From Streptomyces bauhiniae (lineage in GTDB: Bacteria; Actinomycetota; Actinomycetes; Streptomycetales; Streptomycetaceae): a stretch of DNA of 64,000 bases. The stretch covers positions 372,001 to 436,000 of the forward strand of contig NZ_SRRT01000003.1 of assembly GCF_004784475.1 (NCBI RefSeq), read 5' to 3'. Under the pieces are notes generated by a model. That model searched no databases. It saw nothing but the letters and a program-made list of their open reading frames with translations, and was not told where the DNA came from. The position numbers and the translations under genes were made by a program. This document shows, one piece after another, positions 1-9,129 of the stretch. Numbering within the stretch: the first letter of the stretch is position 1; the number at the start of each line of letters is the position of its first letter.

Positions 1-225
1 GGTGATCCGGCCCTCGCCGCTCTTCAGCGTGACCTCGAGGGGCTTGTCCGGATCGGCCTGCTTCGCCTTGTCGGTGGGCGCGTTGAAGACGATCTGGTCG
101 GCCGCGTCGTACGGCTTGGACGACAGGGCATTGCCGTCCGAGCCGCAGCCGGTGACGCCCGCGCCGAGGGCGGCCACCAGCATGGCGGAGCTGACCACGG
201 TGCGGGTCCGCGCAGTGTGATTCAT
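1..225 (-). CDS. N-terminal part of a secreted lipoprotein, possibly an L,D-transpeptidase (cut by window edge)
   Basis: Only the first 75 codons are in the window. The protein starts MNHTARTRTVV, has a hydrophobic stretch and then a lipobox (VTGC, cysteine near residue 27), so it should be exported and lipid-anchored. After the cysteine comes a Ser/Asp/Pro-rich linker that leads into a beta-strand-like stretch ending in LKSGEGRIT. Streptomyces carry an Ig-like/YkuD L,D-transpeptidase lipoprotein near cytochrome oxidase genes, and this fits, but the catalytic domain is off the edge. The lipoprotein assignment is firm; the enzyme assignment is inference. Confidence 0.6.
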   Translation of the reverse strand, partial: MNHTARTRTVVSSAMLVAALGAGVTGCGSDGNALSSKPYDAADQIVFNAPTDKAKQADPDKPLEVTLKSGEGRIT

Positions 226-369
226 ATGATCACGCTATGAGATGAAGACCTCACTGGCTCGGCACGTAACCCGTACGAGGGACGGACACTGCGGCAAAGG
301 AAGGAGCCCGGACCCTCCTGATGGAGTGTCCGGGCTCCCGCCATGTCCTGCGCTGTGCCGCTGGGGGTG

Positions 370-768
370 TTACTGGGTGCGGTTCTCACCGCGGTAGTAC
401 TCGAACACCCAGCCGAAGAGGCCCACGGCGATCAGGGGCGCCGAGAAGTACAGCAGCCACCAGCCGACCGCGATGCCGAGGAAGGCCAGCGCGCCGCCGA
501 CCGCCAGGGACAGCGGCTGCCAGCTATGCGGGCTGAAGAAGCCCAGCTCGCCCGCGCCGTCCGCGACGTCGGCCTCCTTGTCGTCCTGCGCGCCCGCGTC
601 GACCCGCCGGGCGGTGAAGCCCAGGTAGAAGCCGATCATGATGCACAGGCCGAAGGCCAGGAAGAGCGCCGTGGTGCCGGCCGGCTCCTTCGACCACACG
701 CCGTACACGACGGCCATGACCAGGACGAAGATGCTCAGCCAGAAGAACATCCGACCTTGGATCTTCAC
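370..768 (-). CDS. ctaF: Cytochrome c oxidase subunit 4 (actinobacterial CtaF)
   Basis: This 132-aa membrane protein has a start [16 protein letters not shown], four predicted transmembrane segments (about residues 7-24, 32-50, 87-102 and 106-123), and a short acidic loop between TM2 and TM3. Size and pattern match actinobacterial subunit IV of the aa3 oxidase, an accessory subunit of the bc1-aa3 supercomplex. The GTG start sits in a GTGA overlap with the ctaD stop, so translation is probably coupled. It is the last gene of ctaC-ctaD-ctaF on the minus strand. The 144-bp gap to the next gene (226-369) shows only a short GC-rich stretch. Confidence 0.93.
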   Translation of the reverse strand: MKIQGRMFFWLSIFVLVMAVVYGVWSKEPAGTTALFLAFGLCIMIGFYLGFTARRVDAGAQDDKEADVADGAGELGFFSPHSWQPLSLAVGGALAFLGIAVGWWLLYFSAPLIAVGLFGWVFEYYRGENRTQ

Positions 769-2498
769 TTGCCGGCCTCCTTGCTGCCCGCGATGGCGGC
801 GCCGTGACCGGCGTGCTCAAGCTGCTCCAGCGCGGCGATCTCGGGGTGGTGCAGGTCGAACGCCGGGGATTCGCTGCGAATCCGCGGCAGGGTGAGGAAG
901 TTGTGCCGCGGCGGCGGGCAGGAGGTCGCCCACTCCAGCGAACGGCCGTAGCCCCACGGGTCGTCCACCTCGACCGGCTTGCCGTACTTGGCGGTCTTCC
1001 ACACGTTGTAGAGGAACGGCAGGATCGACAGGCCGAGCACGAACGAGGCGATCGTCGAGACCGTGTTCAGCGCGGTGAAGCCGTCGGCCGCCAGGTAGTC
1101 GGCGTACCGGCGCGGCATCCCCTCGGCGCCCAGCCAGTGCTGGACCAGGAAGGTGCCGTGGAAGCCGATGAACAGCGTCCAGAAGGTGATCTTGCCGAGC
1201 CGCTCGTCCAGCATCTTGCCGGTGAACTTCGGCCACCAGAAGTGGAAACCGGCGAACATCGCGAAGACGACGGTGCCGAACACCACGTAGTGGAAGTGCG
1301 CCACCACGAAGTACGAGTCCGAGACGTGGAAGTCCATCGGCGGCGAGGCCAGGATAACACCGGTCAGACCACCGAAGACGAAGGTGATCAGGAAGCCGGT
1401 CGTCCAGAGCATCGGTGTCTCGAAGGACAGCGAGCCCTTCCACATCGTGCCGATCCAGTTGAAGAACTTCACACCGGTCGGGACCGCGATCAGGAACGTC
1501 ATGAAGGAGAAGAACGGCAGCAACACACCGCCGGTGACGTACATGTGGTGCGCCCACACGGTCACGGACAGACCGGCGATGCCGATCGTGGCCGCGATGA
1601 GGCCCATGTAACCGAACATCGGCTTGCGCGAGAACACCGGGATGATCTCGGAGATGATGCCGAAGAACGGCAGCGCGATGATGTACACCTCTGGATGGCC
1701 GAAGAACCAGAAGAGGTGTTGCCATAGCAGGGCCCCGCCATTGGCGGCGTCGAAGATATGGGCACCGAACTTGCGGTCCGCCTCCAGGGCGAACAGCGCG
1801 GCGGCCAGCACCGGGAAGGCCAGCAGGACCAGCACACCGGTCAGCAGCACGTTCCACACGAAGATCGGCATGCGGAACATCGTCATGCCGGGAGCGCGCA
1901 TGCAGATGATGGTGGTGATGAAGTTGACCGAGCCGAGGATCGTGCCGAAGCCGGAGAAGGCCAGACCCATGATCCACATGTCGGCGCCGACACCCGGCGA
2001 ACGGACCGCGTCCGACAGCGGGGAGTAGGCGAACCAGCCGAAGTCGGCCGCGCCCTGCGGGGTGAGGAAGCCACCCACGGCGATGGTCGAGCCGAACAGG
2101 TAGAGCCAGTAGGCGAACATGTTCAGCCGCGGGAACGCCACGTCGGGCGCGCCGATCTGCAGCGGCATGATCCAGTTGGCGAAACCGGCGAACAGCGGCG
2201 TCGCGAACATCAGCAGCATCACGGTGCCGTGCATCGTGAACGCCTGGTTGAACTGCTCGTTGGAGATGATCTGCATGCCCGGGCGCGCCAGCTCGGCACG
2301 CATGAGCAGCGCCATCACGCCACCGATGAGGAAGAACGCGAACGACGTCGCCAGATACAGCGTGCCGATCGTCTTGTGGTCCGTGGTCGTCAGCCACTTG
2401 ATCACGACGTTGCCGGGCTGCTTGCGCCGGATCAACAACTCGTTGTCGTTCGAGTCCTCGGTCGCGCCGGCACCCTGGGGTTCATTGAGGATGCTCAC
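765..2498 (-). CDS. ctaD: Cytochrome c oxidase subunit I
   Basis: This is the 577-aa catalytic subunit of the aa3-type terminal oxidase. It carries heme a and the heme a3-CuB centre, reduces O2 and pumps protons. Visible motifs are the heme-a histidine in [10 protein letters not shown] (H90), the Tyr-crosslinked CuB histidine in FGHPEVY, the CuB pair in VWAHHMYV, and the heme ligands in VVAHFHYVV. About twelve membrane helices follow a hydrophilic N-terminus. I chose the GTG at 2498 because it overlaps the ctaC stop as GTGA and gives the usual family length; the open frame upstream is antisense-type sequence inside ctaC. The gene also overlaps ctaF by GTGA at its 3' end. Confidence 0.97.
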   Translation of the reverse strand: MSILNEPQGAGATEDSNDNELLIRRKQPGNVVIKWLTTTDHKTIGTLYLATSFAFFLIGGVMALLMRAELARPGMQIISNEQFNQAFTMHGTVMLLMFATPLFAGFANWIMPLQIGAPDVAFPRLNMFAYWLYLFGSTIAVGGFLTPQGAADFGWFAYSPLSDAVRSPGVGADMWIMGLAFSGFGTILGSVNFITTIICMRAPGMTMFRMPIFVWNVLLTGVLVLLAFPVLAAALFALEADRKFGAHIFDAANGGALLWQHLFWFFGHPEVYIIALPFFGIISEIIPVFSRKPMFGYMGLIAATIGIAGLSVTVWAHHMYVTGGVLLPFFSFMTFLIAVPTGVKFFNWIGTMWKGSLSFETPMLWTTGFLITFVFGGLTGVILASPPMDFHVSDSYFVVAHFHYVVFGTVVFAMFAGFHFWWPKFTGKMLDERLGKITFWTLFIGFHGTFLVQHWLGAEGMPRRYADYLAADGFTALNTVSTIASFVLGLSILPFLYNVWKTAKYGKPVEVDDPWGYGRSLEWATSCPPPRHNFLTLPRIRSESPAFDLHHPEIAALEQLEHAGHGAAIAGSKEAGK

Positions 2499-3487
2499 AG
2501 GTTGTTCGTCTCCCGGTTCTTCTCGTGGCTCGTCTGCGCGATGCCGGCGGGAATGTAACCGGTCTGCCCCTTCTTGGCGAGGTCCTTGAGGTGCTGCTCG
2601 TACCGCTCGGGGGAGACGACCTTCACGTTGAACAGCATCCGGGAGTGGTCGACGCCGCAGAGCTCCGCGCACTTGCCCATGAAGGTGCCCTCCTTGTTGG
2701 GAGTCACCTGGAAGGCGTTGGTGTGGCCCGGGATGACGTCCTGCTTCATCAGGAAGGGCACGACCCAGAAGTCGTGGATGACGTCACGCGAGGTCAGCAC
2801 GAAGCGGACCGTCTTGCCCTTGGGCAGCCACAGCGTCGGGCCGGGGTTGCCGGTCTGCGGGTTCCGCGTACCCGGCGTACCGACGTCGTAGACGCCACCG
2901 GCGTTGGCCGGGAACTGGTCCAGGAACCGCGTGGGGATGGCCGCGAGGTTCGGGTCCTTCTTGGCGTCACCGGTGGAACCCGGCACGTTCTCGATGTAGT
3001 TGAAGCCCCAGCTCCACTGGAAGCCGACCACGTTGACCGTGACGTCCGGCTTCTTCTCCAGGCTGAGGAGCTTCGATTCGTCCCGCGCGGTGAAGTAGAA
3101 GAGCACCGAGACGATGATGATCGGAACCACCGTGTACAGCGCCTCGATGGGCATGTTGTACCGCGTCTGCGGCGGAACCTCGACCTTGGTGCGGCTGCGC
3201 CGGTGGAACATGGCGCTCCACAGGATCAGGCCCCACACCAGCACGCCGGTCGCGAGCGCGGCCGCCCACGAGCCCTGCCACAGGGAGAGGATGCGGGGAG
3301 CCTCTTCCGTGGTCGGGGTGGGCATGCCAAGGCGGGGGAAGTCCTTGTATGTGCAACCGGTCGCGGTCGCAAGGACCAGGCCCGCGGTCAGTGCCTGGAG
3401 CAGCTTCCGCCGCGTCGCGCGCCGCGGCTTGGGGGTACCGCCCACGCCTTTCGGGCGAAGGGGGAGGTCGGAGCCGTTGGGACTCAC
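2495..3487 (-). CDS. ctaC: Cytochrome c oxidase subunit II
   Basis: This 330-aa CuA subunit accepts electrons from cytochrome c (QcrC) and passes them to CtaD. It has a basic N-terminus and a lipobox-like ATGC after a hydrophobic stretch (LVLATATGC), then two membrane helices (around [14 protein letters not shown] and [16 protein letters not shown]) and a cupredoxin domain. CuA ligands are visible: H in VIHDFWV, then [12 protein letters not shown] with both cysteines, the histidine and the methionine. The GTG start ([12 protein letters not shown]) was chosen over upstream in-frame codons because the upstream stretch is Arg/Pro-rich and unlike a signal sequence. First gene of ctaC-ctaD-ctaF. 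Confidence 0.95.
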   Translation of the reverse strand: MSPNGSDLPLRPKGVGGTPKPRRATRRKLLQALTAGLVLATATGCTYKDFPRLGMPTPTTEEAPRILSLWQGSWAAALATGVLVWGLILWSAMFHRRSRTKVEVPPQTRYNMPIEALYTVVPIIIVSVLFYFTARDESKLLSLEKKPDVTVNVVGFQWSWGFNYIENVPGSTGDAKKDPNLAAIPTRFLDQFPANAGGVYDVGTPGTRNPQTGNPGPTLWLPKGKTVRFVLTSRDVIHDFWVVPFLMKQDVIPGHTNAFQVTPNKEGTFMGKCAELCGVDHSRMLFNVKVVSPERYEQHLKDLAKKGQTGYIPAGIAQTSHEKNRETNNL

Positions 3488-3810
3488 GTAGCGCCTTCCC
3501 GAGAGTCTCGCCCGCGCGGTCGGCTGCGGCCTTCTCGCTGGTCGGTCGCCGCCCTGCGTCGGGCAGGGGTTTGGATGTTTATGCGGACCAAACCCTAGCC
3601 GACGGTCTCCGACGGTTCGCGGGGAGGGGGGCATACGCGTCGTCGGGTCGTTCTGAGGGGTGTTGCTGGGGGGCCAATCGCCGTTGTTGTTGCGGTTTGG
3701 GGGTTTGTGCGGCGCCGTTGTGGCTTGTCGCGCCCCGCGGCGGAGCCGCAGATGGACACAGCCCCGCGCCCCCAGGTTGGCAGGACTGGACGGCGTTCTA
3801 ACGTTGAGCC
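3488..3810. other. Intergenic region, divergent ctaC / cysteine desulfurase promoters
   Basis: These 323 bp separate two divergently transcribed genes and must hold both promoters. No convincing gene lies inside. The only structure I recognise is the GC-rich repeat-like element at 3731-3775, listed separately. The stretch 3650-3720 is rich in TTG and GGG runs and less GC-rich than its surroundings, which fits promoter DNA. I could not assign -10/-35 boxes with confidence. Confidence 0.5.
3731..3775. repeat. Streptomyces-type GC-rich intergenic repeat
   Basis: The segment contains CGGCGGAGCCGCAGATGG followed by CAGCCCCGCGCCCCC. Read on the minus strand this is a GGGGCGCGGGGCTGTGTC-type element, which I recall as common between Streptomyces genes. 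It shares the core GGGGCGCGGGG with the copies at 5213-5241 and 34459-34487 but continues differently. Function is unknown. Confidence 0.5.
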
Positions 3811-5187
3811 GTGGCTTTCTTCGATGTTGCTTCTGGTGGTGCGCTTCATCCTGTCGCTCGTCAGGCGTTGTTGGCGTCCTTGGACGAGGGGTGGGGTGAT
3901 CCTGGGCGGTTGTACCGGGAGGGGCGGCGGGCTCGGTTGCTGCTGGACGCTGCTCGGGAGGCGGCGGCCGAGGTGGTGGGGTGCCGGGCGGACGAGGTGG
4001 TGTTCACGTCGTCGGGGACGCGGGCCGTGCACGACGGTGTGGCGGGGGCGTTGGCCGGGCGGCGGCGCGTCGGACGTCACCTGATCGTGTCAGCGGTCGA
4101 ACATTCCTCGGTCCTCCATTCGGCGGACGCGTTCGAGGCCCAGGGCGGTGCTGTCACCCGAGTGGGCGTCAGCCGGGCGGGGGCGGTGGACCCGTCGGCG
4201 TACGCGGATGCGCTGCGTACGGACACCGCGCTGGCGTGTCTGCAGTCGGCCAACCACGAGGTGGGCACCGTGCAGCCGGTGGCCGAGGTGGCCGGGGCGT
4301 GCCGGGCGGCCGGGGTGCCGTTGCTGGTGGACGCGGCCCAGTCGCTGGGCTGGGGTCCGGTGCCCGAGGGCTGGTCGCTGCTGACGGCCAGCGCGCACAA
4401 GTGGGGCGGCCCCACGGGCGTGGGCCTGCTGGTGGTGCGCAAGGGCGTCCGCTTCGCGGCCCAGGGTCCGGGCGAGGAACGGGAGTCGGGGCGCGTCTCC
4501 GGCTTCGGCAACATCCCGGCGATCGTGGCCTCGGTGGCCGCGCTGCGGGCGGTACGGGCCGAGGCCGACGCGGAGGCGGTACGGCTGCGGGCGCTGACCG
4601 AGCGCATCCGGGCGCGGGTACCGCAGTCGGTGCCGGACGTGGAGGTGGTGGGCGATCCGGAGCGGCGGCTGCCGGGGATCGTCACGTTCTCCTGCCTGTA
4701 CGTCGACGGCGAGGTGCTGCTGACCGAGCTGGACCGGGCCGGCTTCTCCGTCTCCTCCGGCTCCTCCTGCACCAGCGGCACCCTGACCCCGAGCCATGTC
4801 CTCAAGGCGATGGGCGTACTGAGCGAGGGCAACGTCCGCGTGTCGCTGCCGCCGGGCGTCGCGTCGGAGGAGGTCGACCGCTTCCTGGAGGTGCTGCCGG
4901 GCGTGGTGGCGGGAGTCCGCTCCCAGCTCGGCGCCCCGGAGCCCCAGGTGCGGCAACGCGCGGCGGAGCTGGTGGTCGACTCCCTCGGCAAACGCTGCCC
5001 GATCCCGGTGATCGAACTGGCCAAGGTCTTCCCCGAGGTCCCCGTAGGCGGCACGGTCCGCGTCCTCTCGGACGACGAGGCAGCCCGCCTGGACATCCCG
5101 GCATGGTGCGAGATGCGGGGCCAGGAGTACGTGGGCGAGGAGGAGGCGGAGCGGGGACGTGCCTACATCGTCCGCCGGGTGAGCTAA
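3811..5187 (+). CDS. Cysteine desulfurase fused to a TusA-type sulfur-carrier domain
   Basis: This 458-aa two-domain protein has an aminotransferase class V (NifS/IscS-like) domain at about residues 1-370. The PLP lysine is visible in SAHKWGG (K197), the cofactor aspartate in LLVDAAQS, and the active-site cysteine loop in SSGSSCTSG (C320). Residues 386-458 form a TusA/SirA domain with its CPIP motif (C396). NifS strips sulfur from cysteine as a persulfide and TusA relays it, so the fusion should hand sulfur on within one chain. The start is the GTG (or possibly a later start codon) giving AFFDVASGGALHP, the typical N-terminus. A HesB-type Fe-S carrier and nadA, an Fe-S enzyme, lie 5 kb away. 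Confidence 0.9.
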   Translation: MAFFDVASGGALHPVARQALLASLDEGWGDPGRLYREGRRARLLLDAAREAAAEVVGCRADEVVFTSSGTRAVHDGVAGALAGRRRVGRHLIVSAVEHSSVLHSADAFEAQGGAVTRVGVSRAGAVDPSAYADALRTDTALACLQSANHEVGTVQPVAEVAGACRAAGVPLLVDAAQSLGWGPVPEGWSLLTASAHKWGGPTGVGLLVVRKGVRFAAQGPGEERESGRVSGFGNIPAIVASVAALRAVRAEADAEAVRLRALTERIRARVPQSVPDVEVVGDPERRLPGIVTFSCLYVDGEVLLTELDRAGFSVSSGSSCTSGTLTPSHVLKAMGVLSEGNVRVSLPPGVASEEVDRFLEVLPGVVAGVRSQLGAPEPQVRQRAAELVVDSLGKRCPIPVIELAKVFPEVPVGGTVRVLSDDEAARLDIPAWCEMRGQEYVGEEEAERGRAYIVRRVS

Positions 5188-5212
5188 CCAAGAGGCTGAG
5201 GGGCAGCTACCT

Positions 5213-5241
5213 CAGGGGCGCGGGGAACTGCGCGACCAGCC
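5213..5241. repeat. 29-bp intergenic repeat, copy 1
   Basis: The sequence CAGGGGCGCGGGGAACTGCG continuing CGACCAGCC is identical over 29 bp to positions 34459-34487. It lies between the convergent ends of the desulfurase gene and the kinase gene. I recall this element as very frequent in Streptomyces intergenic DNA; its role is unknown. It could form a short GC-rich hairpin near the 3' ends. Confidence 0.7.
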
Positions 5242-5284
5242 CCAACGGGCCCGCAGCGAACCACGGACCCGTCAAGGCTAGGAC

Positions 5285-6259
5285 TTAGCTGAGGTACTCA
5301 CGAACCTCGGCAGCCGCATCCTCCCCGTACGCCTTCGTGAACCGATCCATGAAGTGCGCCCGCCGAAGCTGGTACTCCTGCGTACCCACCGTCTCGATGA
5401 CGAGCGTCGCCAGCATGCACCCGACCTGAGCCGCCCGCTCCAGCGAGACCCCCCAGGCAAGCCCGGAAAGGAACCCGGCCCGGAAGGCGTCGCCCACACC
5501 CGTGGGATCAGCCTTACGCTCCTCATCCGGGCACCCGACCTCGATCGGGTCCTCACCGACCCGCTCGATCCGCACCCCGCGCGAACCAAGCGTCGTCACC
5601 CGGTGCCCGACCTTCGCGAGAATCTGCTCATCGCTCCAGCCGGTCTTGGACTCGATGAGCCCCTTCTCGTACTCGTTGGAGAACAGGTACGTCGCACCGT
5701 CCAGCAGTATCCGGATCTCCTCACCCTCCATACGGGCGATCTGCTGGGAGAAGTCCGCGGCGAACGGGATGGACCGGGACCGGCACTCCTCGGTGTGCCG
5801 GAGCATCCCCTCCGGGTCGTCCGCGCCGATGAGGACGAGGTCCAGCCCGCCCACCCGGTCCGCGACCGTCTTCAGCTCGATCAGCCGGGCCTCGCTCATC
5901 GCGCCGGTGTAGAAGGAGCCGATCTGGTTGTGGTCGGAGTCGGTGGTGCACACGAAGCGGGCGGTGTGCAGGGTCTCCGAGATACGGACCGACTCGGTGT
6001 CCACGCCATGGCGGTCGAGCCAGGAGCGGTACTCGTCGAAGTCGAAGCCCGCCGCGCCGACGAGGATCGGCCGGGTGCCGAGCTGGCCCATGCCGAAGGC
6101 GATGTTGGCGCCCACGCCGCCCCGGCGCACGTCCAGATTGTCGACGAGGAAGGAGAGCGAGACCGTGTGCAGTTGGTCCGCTACGAACTGGTCGGCGAAG
6201 CGGCCGGGGAAGGTCATGAGGTGGTCGGTGGCGATGGAGCCGGTGACTGCGATGCGCAC
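5285..6259 (-). CDS. adoK: PfkB-family sugar/nucleoside kinase, probably adenosine kinase
   Basis: This is a 324-aa ribokinase/PfkB fold. Both family signatures are present: the sugar-binding GGVGANIAFG (residues 47-56) and the ATP/anion-hole DPTGVGDAFRAGFL (251-264) with catalytic D257. The N-terminus (AVTGSIATDHLMTFPGRF), SLSFLVD and ISETLHTARFVCTTD closely resemble what I remember of the mycobacterial adenosine kinase, whose gene also sits near ctaC. It would convert adenosine to AMP. Sugar kinase activity cannot be excluded from sequence alone. GTG start. It is divergent from the small ORF at 6391. Confidence 0.85.
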   Translation of the reverse strand: MRIAVTGSIATDHLMTFPGRFADQFVADQLHTVSLSFLVDNLDVRRGGVGANIAFGMGQLGTRPILVGAAGFDFDEYRSWLDRHGVDTESVRISETLHTARFVCTTDSDHNQIGSFYTGAMSEARLIELKTVADRVGGLDLVLIGADDPEGMLRHTEECRSRSIPFAADFSQQIARMEGEEIRILLDGATYLFSNEYEKGLIESKTGWSDEQILAKVGHRVTTLGSRGVRIERVGEDPIEVGCPDEERKADPTGVGDAFRAGFLSGLAWGVSLERAAQVGCMLATLVIETVGTQEYQLRRAHFMDRFTKAYGEDAAAEVREYLS

Positions 6260-6390
6260 GGCAGGCGTTCTCCTGGCGGGAGGGGGAGCTGACAGTTCAC
6301 GCTACCCGTAATCGGGCAGCCGCTGAAGCGGGGAAAACTACCCGATAGTAGATCTTTCTTCACCGGCCCTGCCGTGCCTACGGTGCGCTC

Positions 6391-6585
6391 ATGACGAACC
6401 TCAGGCCCGACGATCTCGAAGTGGACCTCCCCGCGCTGCGCGGTGACTGCGCCCGCATGGCCCCGCACTGGGCCCCGCCCGAGCACCCGGCCACCCACCC
6501 GGTCCCGCCCTCACTGATCCACGGGGTCCGGGTGCCGCATCGCTCCGCTCGACTGGTGGACGAGATGTCCGAGTACGGCGACTGA
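6391..6585 (+). CDS. Small hypothetical protein (64 aa)
   Basis: A 64-aa acidic, Pro/His-containing protein starting MTNLRPDDLEVDLPALRGD, with no recognised domain, no signal sequence and no membrane helix. Support for it being real: TACGGT (6379-6384) stands 6 nt before the ATG, the spacing seen at many leaderless starts in this window, and the codons keep high third-position GC. It lies just upstream of, and in the same direction as, the large repeat-rich gene, so it may precede it in a transcript. Function unknown. Confidence 0.55.
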   Translation: MTNLRPDDLEVDLPALRGDCARMAPHWAPPEHPATHPVPPSLIHGVRVPHRSARLVDEMSEYGD

Positions 6586-6714
6586 GGCTGCCTCCGGCGG
6601 TTCGGCAGGCTCCTCCGCCGGGGCGCGCGGCAGGGAACCGTGCGCTCCCCTCACGCGTCCCACCGCCGTCCCCCGCGCGGGAGACGCGGGGCACGAGCAG
6701 CGAGGAGCGATGCG

Positions 6715-8694
6715 GTGACCACGGAGCGACCCGAGAACCCGGACCCGTCCGAGTCGGCGGAGGAGCCTGCGGCGACCTCGGCCGCATCGAAGGCCCAGGG
6801 GAACACGGAAAGCCTGAAGCCCGGCGAGCCTGCGGAGCGCTCTGGGGCCGCGGAGGCGTCGGAGGCCGGCGGGACCGCGGAGAGCCCTGAGCCTGCCGGG
6901 GCCACGGAGGCGACGGAGGGCCCGGAACCCGCGGAGGCGACGGAGCGTCGGAGGGGCACCGAAGCGTCGGAGGCCGGCGGGACCGCGGAGAGCCCTGAGC
7001 CTGCCGGGGCCACGGAGGCGACGGAGGGCCCGGAACCCGCCGGGGCCACAGAGGCGACGGAGAGCCTGGAGCCCGCTGGGGCCGCGAAGGCGACGGAGCG
7101 TCGGAGGGGCGCCAAGGCGTCGGAGGCCGCCGGGACCGCGGAAAGCCCTGAGCCCGCCGGGGCCACGGAGGCGACGGATCGCCCCGAGCCCGCCGGGGCC
7201 GCGGAGGCGGCGGAGCGGCGGGAGGCCGGCGAGGTGTCGGAGGCTCTGGGGGCCCCGGAGGCTGACGAGGCTCCGGAGGCTGTGGGCGAGGTTGCCGCTG
7301 TCGGCCAGGCCGGTCAGGACGGCCCCGCCTCTCCCGCCCGACGCCCCCGGACCGCCGCGATCGTCGCCTCCGTCGCCGCCGCCGTGCTGCTCGTCGGTGG
7401 CGGGGGCGCCTGGCTGGCCTCCGGGGCCGGGGGCGACGAGAAGCCGGCCGGCAGCAATGGCGCTCCCCCGCCCCTCGCCCTCGACAGCGCCCCCGGCTCC
7501 CCCGGCATCGCCGTCGGGGAGCCCGACCCCAACGGCGCCGTCCACTACGTCGTCAAGGGCGACCTCCCCGACGGCCCCGACTCCGCCCCCGTCCACCTCG
7601 CGGGCGACAAGGCCGGCAAGGACGAAGTGGCCCGGCTGGCCAAGGCGTTGGGGATCGACGGCGTCCCTGTGGCCGACGGGAACGGCTGGCGGGCCGGGGA
7701 GCGGGAGGGCGGGCCCGTGCTGCGGGTGACCGGCGCCGACTGGTCGTACACCCGTTACGCGCCCGGCACCGACAACTGCCGCAAGATCACCGTCTGTTCG
7801 CAGGACCCGGCCGCCCCGGCGGACGAGCCGGTCGGCACCACCGAGGCGGAGCGGGTGGCGCGGCCGGTACTGAAGGCGCTCGGGCAGGACGGCGCGAAGC
7901 TCGACGCGAGCCAGGTGATGGGCGGCCGGCGGGTGGTGAACGCCGACCCGCTGGTGGACGGTCTGCCCACCTACGGCTGGACGACCGGCCTGACCGTGGA
8001 CGAGAAGGGCGACATCGTCGGCGGCCACGGCATGCTGGCGCGGCTGACGAAGGGCGCCACGTACCCCGTGCTGGGCGCGGCCGACACGGTGAAGCTGATG
8101 AACAAGCAGCCCGCCGAGGGCCACCGGATGGGCATCGGCGGATGTGCGAGCCCGGTGCCGCTGGAGGACCGCCTGGAGCAGCCGTGCGGCGCCGGCACCG
8201 GCTCCCCCGCCGCGCCGAAGGCCGCTTCGGTGACGGTCGAGAAGGCGGTGTTCGGGCTGGCCGCGCAGTCGGTGGACGGCCGCCAGGCCCTCGTACCGTC
8301 CTGGCTGTTCGAGGTGCGCGGCTCGGCGGCGCGGGGCGGTTTCACGGTGGCGCACCCGGCGGTCGACCCGAAGTATCTGGCCTCCGCCTCCGCCGAAGCG
8401 CCGACGGCGCCGAAGGAGCGCGGGGTGAAGGTGGAGGGGTACCGCACCGAGGGCCGGAAGCTGACCGTGCGCTTCATGGGCGGGGTGTGCGCCGACTTCA
8501 GCGCGGCGGCACGGGAGAGCGCGGGCCGGGTGACGGTCACGGTCATCGAGAAGCCGGAGCCGGGCAACTGCGTCGCCATGGCCAGGGAGTACGCCCGTAC
8601 CGTCTCCCTGGACGCCCCCCTCGCGGACCGCGCGGTGGTCGGCACCGACGGGGACCGGGTGCCGAAGGCGGAGCAGAGCCTGCTCCCCCGCTGA
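6715..8694 (+). CDS. Repeat-rich single-pass membrane protein with large extracytoplasmic domain
   Basis: A 659-aa protein in three parts. Residues 1-215 are a low-complexity Glu/Ala/Pro/Thr/Gly region with imperfect repeats (SEAGGTAESPEPAGATEAT); it has no Cys and should be disordered in the cytoplasm. Around 220-245 there is one membrane helix (AAIVASVAAAVLLVGGGGAWLA) after RRPR. Then comes a roughly 410-aa external domain with several cysteines (NCRKITVC, GGCASP, EQPC, GGVCADF, GNCVAM) that may form disulfides. The GTG at 6715 was chosen for GAGGAG seven bases upstream. I recall similar large Gly/Ala-rich proteins at this locus in Streptomyces, but know no function. Confidence 0.8.
   Translation: MTTERPENPDPSESAEEPAATSAASKAQGNTESLKPGEPAERSGAAEASEAGGTAESPEPAGATEATEGPEPAEATERRRGTEASEAGGTAESPEPAGATEATEGPEPAGATEATESLEPAGAAKATERRRGAKASEAAGTAESPEPAGATEATDRPEPAGAAEAAERREAGEVSEALGAPEADEAPEAVGEVAAVGQAGQDGPASPARRPRTAAIVASVAAAVLLVGGGGAWLASGAGGDEKPAGSNGAPPPLALDSAPGSPGIAVGEPDPNGAVHYVVKGDLPDGPDSAPVHLAGDKAGKDEVARLAKALGIDGVPVADGNGWRAGEREGGPVLRVTGADWSYTRYAPGTDNCRKITVCSQDPAAPADEPVGTTEAERVARPVLKALGQDGAKLDASQVMGGRRVVNADPLVDGLPTYGWTTGLTVDEKGDIVGGHGMLARLTKGATYPVLGAADTVKLMNKQPAEGHRMGIGGCASPVPLEDRLEQPCGAGTGSPAAPKAASVTVEKAVFGLAAQSVDGRQALVPSWLFEVRGSAARGGFTVAHPAVDPKYLASASAEAPTAPKERGVKVEGYRTEGRKLTVRFMGGVCADFSAAARESAGRVTVTVIEKPEPGNCVAMAREYARTVSLDAPLADRAVVGTDGDRVPKAEQSLLPR
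6856..7200 (+). repeat. In-frame coding minisatellite, 108-bp unit
   Basis: Positions 6856-6932 and 6964-7040 are identical over 77 bp, offset 108 bp (36 codons). A third, more diverged copy starts at 7117. Each unit begins GCGTCGGAGGCC and encodes SEAGGTAESPEPAGATEAT followed by a variable GPEPA/RRRG segment. The period is a multiple of three, so expansion or contraction keeps the frame and changes only the length of the cytoplasmic linker of the host protein. Confidence 0.85.
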
Positions 8695-8708
8695 CACCTC
8701 CGCACACG

Positions 8709-8751
8709 ACGACGGCGGCGGTCCCTCGCAAGGAGGGGCCGCCGCCGTCGT
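8709..8751. terminator. Bidirectional hairpin terminator
   Basis: Arms 8709-8727 and 8733-8751 pair over 19 bp with a single G-U wobble, and the loop is GCAAG. It sits between the stops of two convergent genes (8694 plus strand, 8773 minus strand), which is where a two-way terminator is expected. No strong U-tract, as is usual in Streptomyces. Confidence 0.85.
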
Positions 8752-8772
8752 GTCGCGGCTGTGGGGCCGAGT

Positions 8773-9129
8773 TTAGCTGAAGGAGTCGCCGCAGGCGCAG
8801 GAGCCCGTCGCGTTCGGGTTGTCGATCGTGAAGCCCTGCTTCTCGATCGTGTCCACGAAGTCGATGGTGGCGCCGCCCAGGTACGGGGCGCTCATGCGGT
8901 CGGTGACGACCTTGACGCCGTCGAAGTCCTTCACGACGTCGCCGTCGAGCGAGCGCTCGTCGAAGAAGAGCTGGTAGCGCAGACCGGAGCAGCCGCCGGG
9001 CTGGACGGCAACGCGCAGGGCGAGGTCGTCCCGGCCTTCCTGGTCGAGCAGTGCCTTGACCTTGGCCGCGGCGGCGTCGGTCACGATGATGCCGTCGGTG
9101 ACGGTGCTGGTCTCGTCCGATACGGACAT
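8773..9129 (-). CDS. erpA: HesB/IscA-family iron-sulfur cluster insertion protein
   Basis: This 118-aa A-type carrier protein has the three conserved cysteines C47 (GGCSGLRYQ), C111 and C113 (CACGDSF), which hold an Fe-S cluster for transfer to apo-enzymes. It has the usual family length plus a short Thr/Ser-rich N-terminal extension. It is transcribed divergently from nadA, whose product needs a [4Fe-4S] cluster, and lies near a cysteine desulfurase-TusA fusion, so a supply role is plausible. Which A-type carrier it corresponds to (ErpA, IscA or SufA) cannot be fixed by sequence reading; ErpA-like is the closest fit. Confidence 0.9.
   Translation of the reverse strand: MSVSDETSTVTDGIIVTDAAAAKVKALLDQEGRDDLALRVAVQPGGCSGLRYQLFFDERSLDGDVVKDFDGVKVVTDRMSAPYLGGATIDFVDTIEKQGFTIDNPNATGSCACGDSFS

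Noticed and set aside
2..220. 72-codon plus-strand open frame at the left edge
   Set aside because: The minus strand here encodes a lipoprotein with an obvious signal and lipobox.
6856..7200. CRISPR-like spaced repeats
   Set aside because: The repeats are coding, of 108-bp period, with no unique spacers or cas genes; the GGGTC array also has no spacers.
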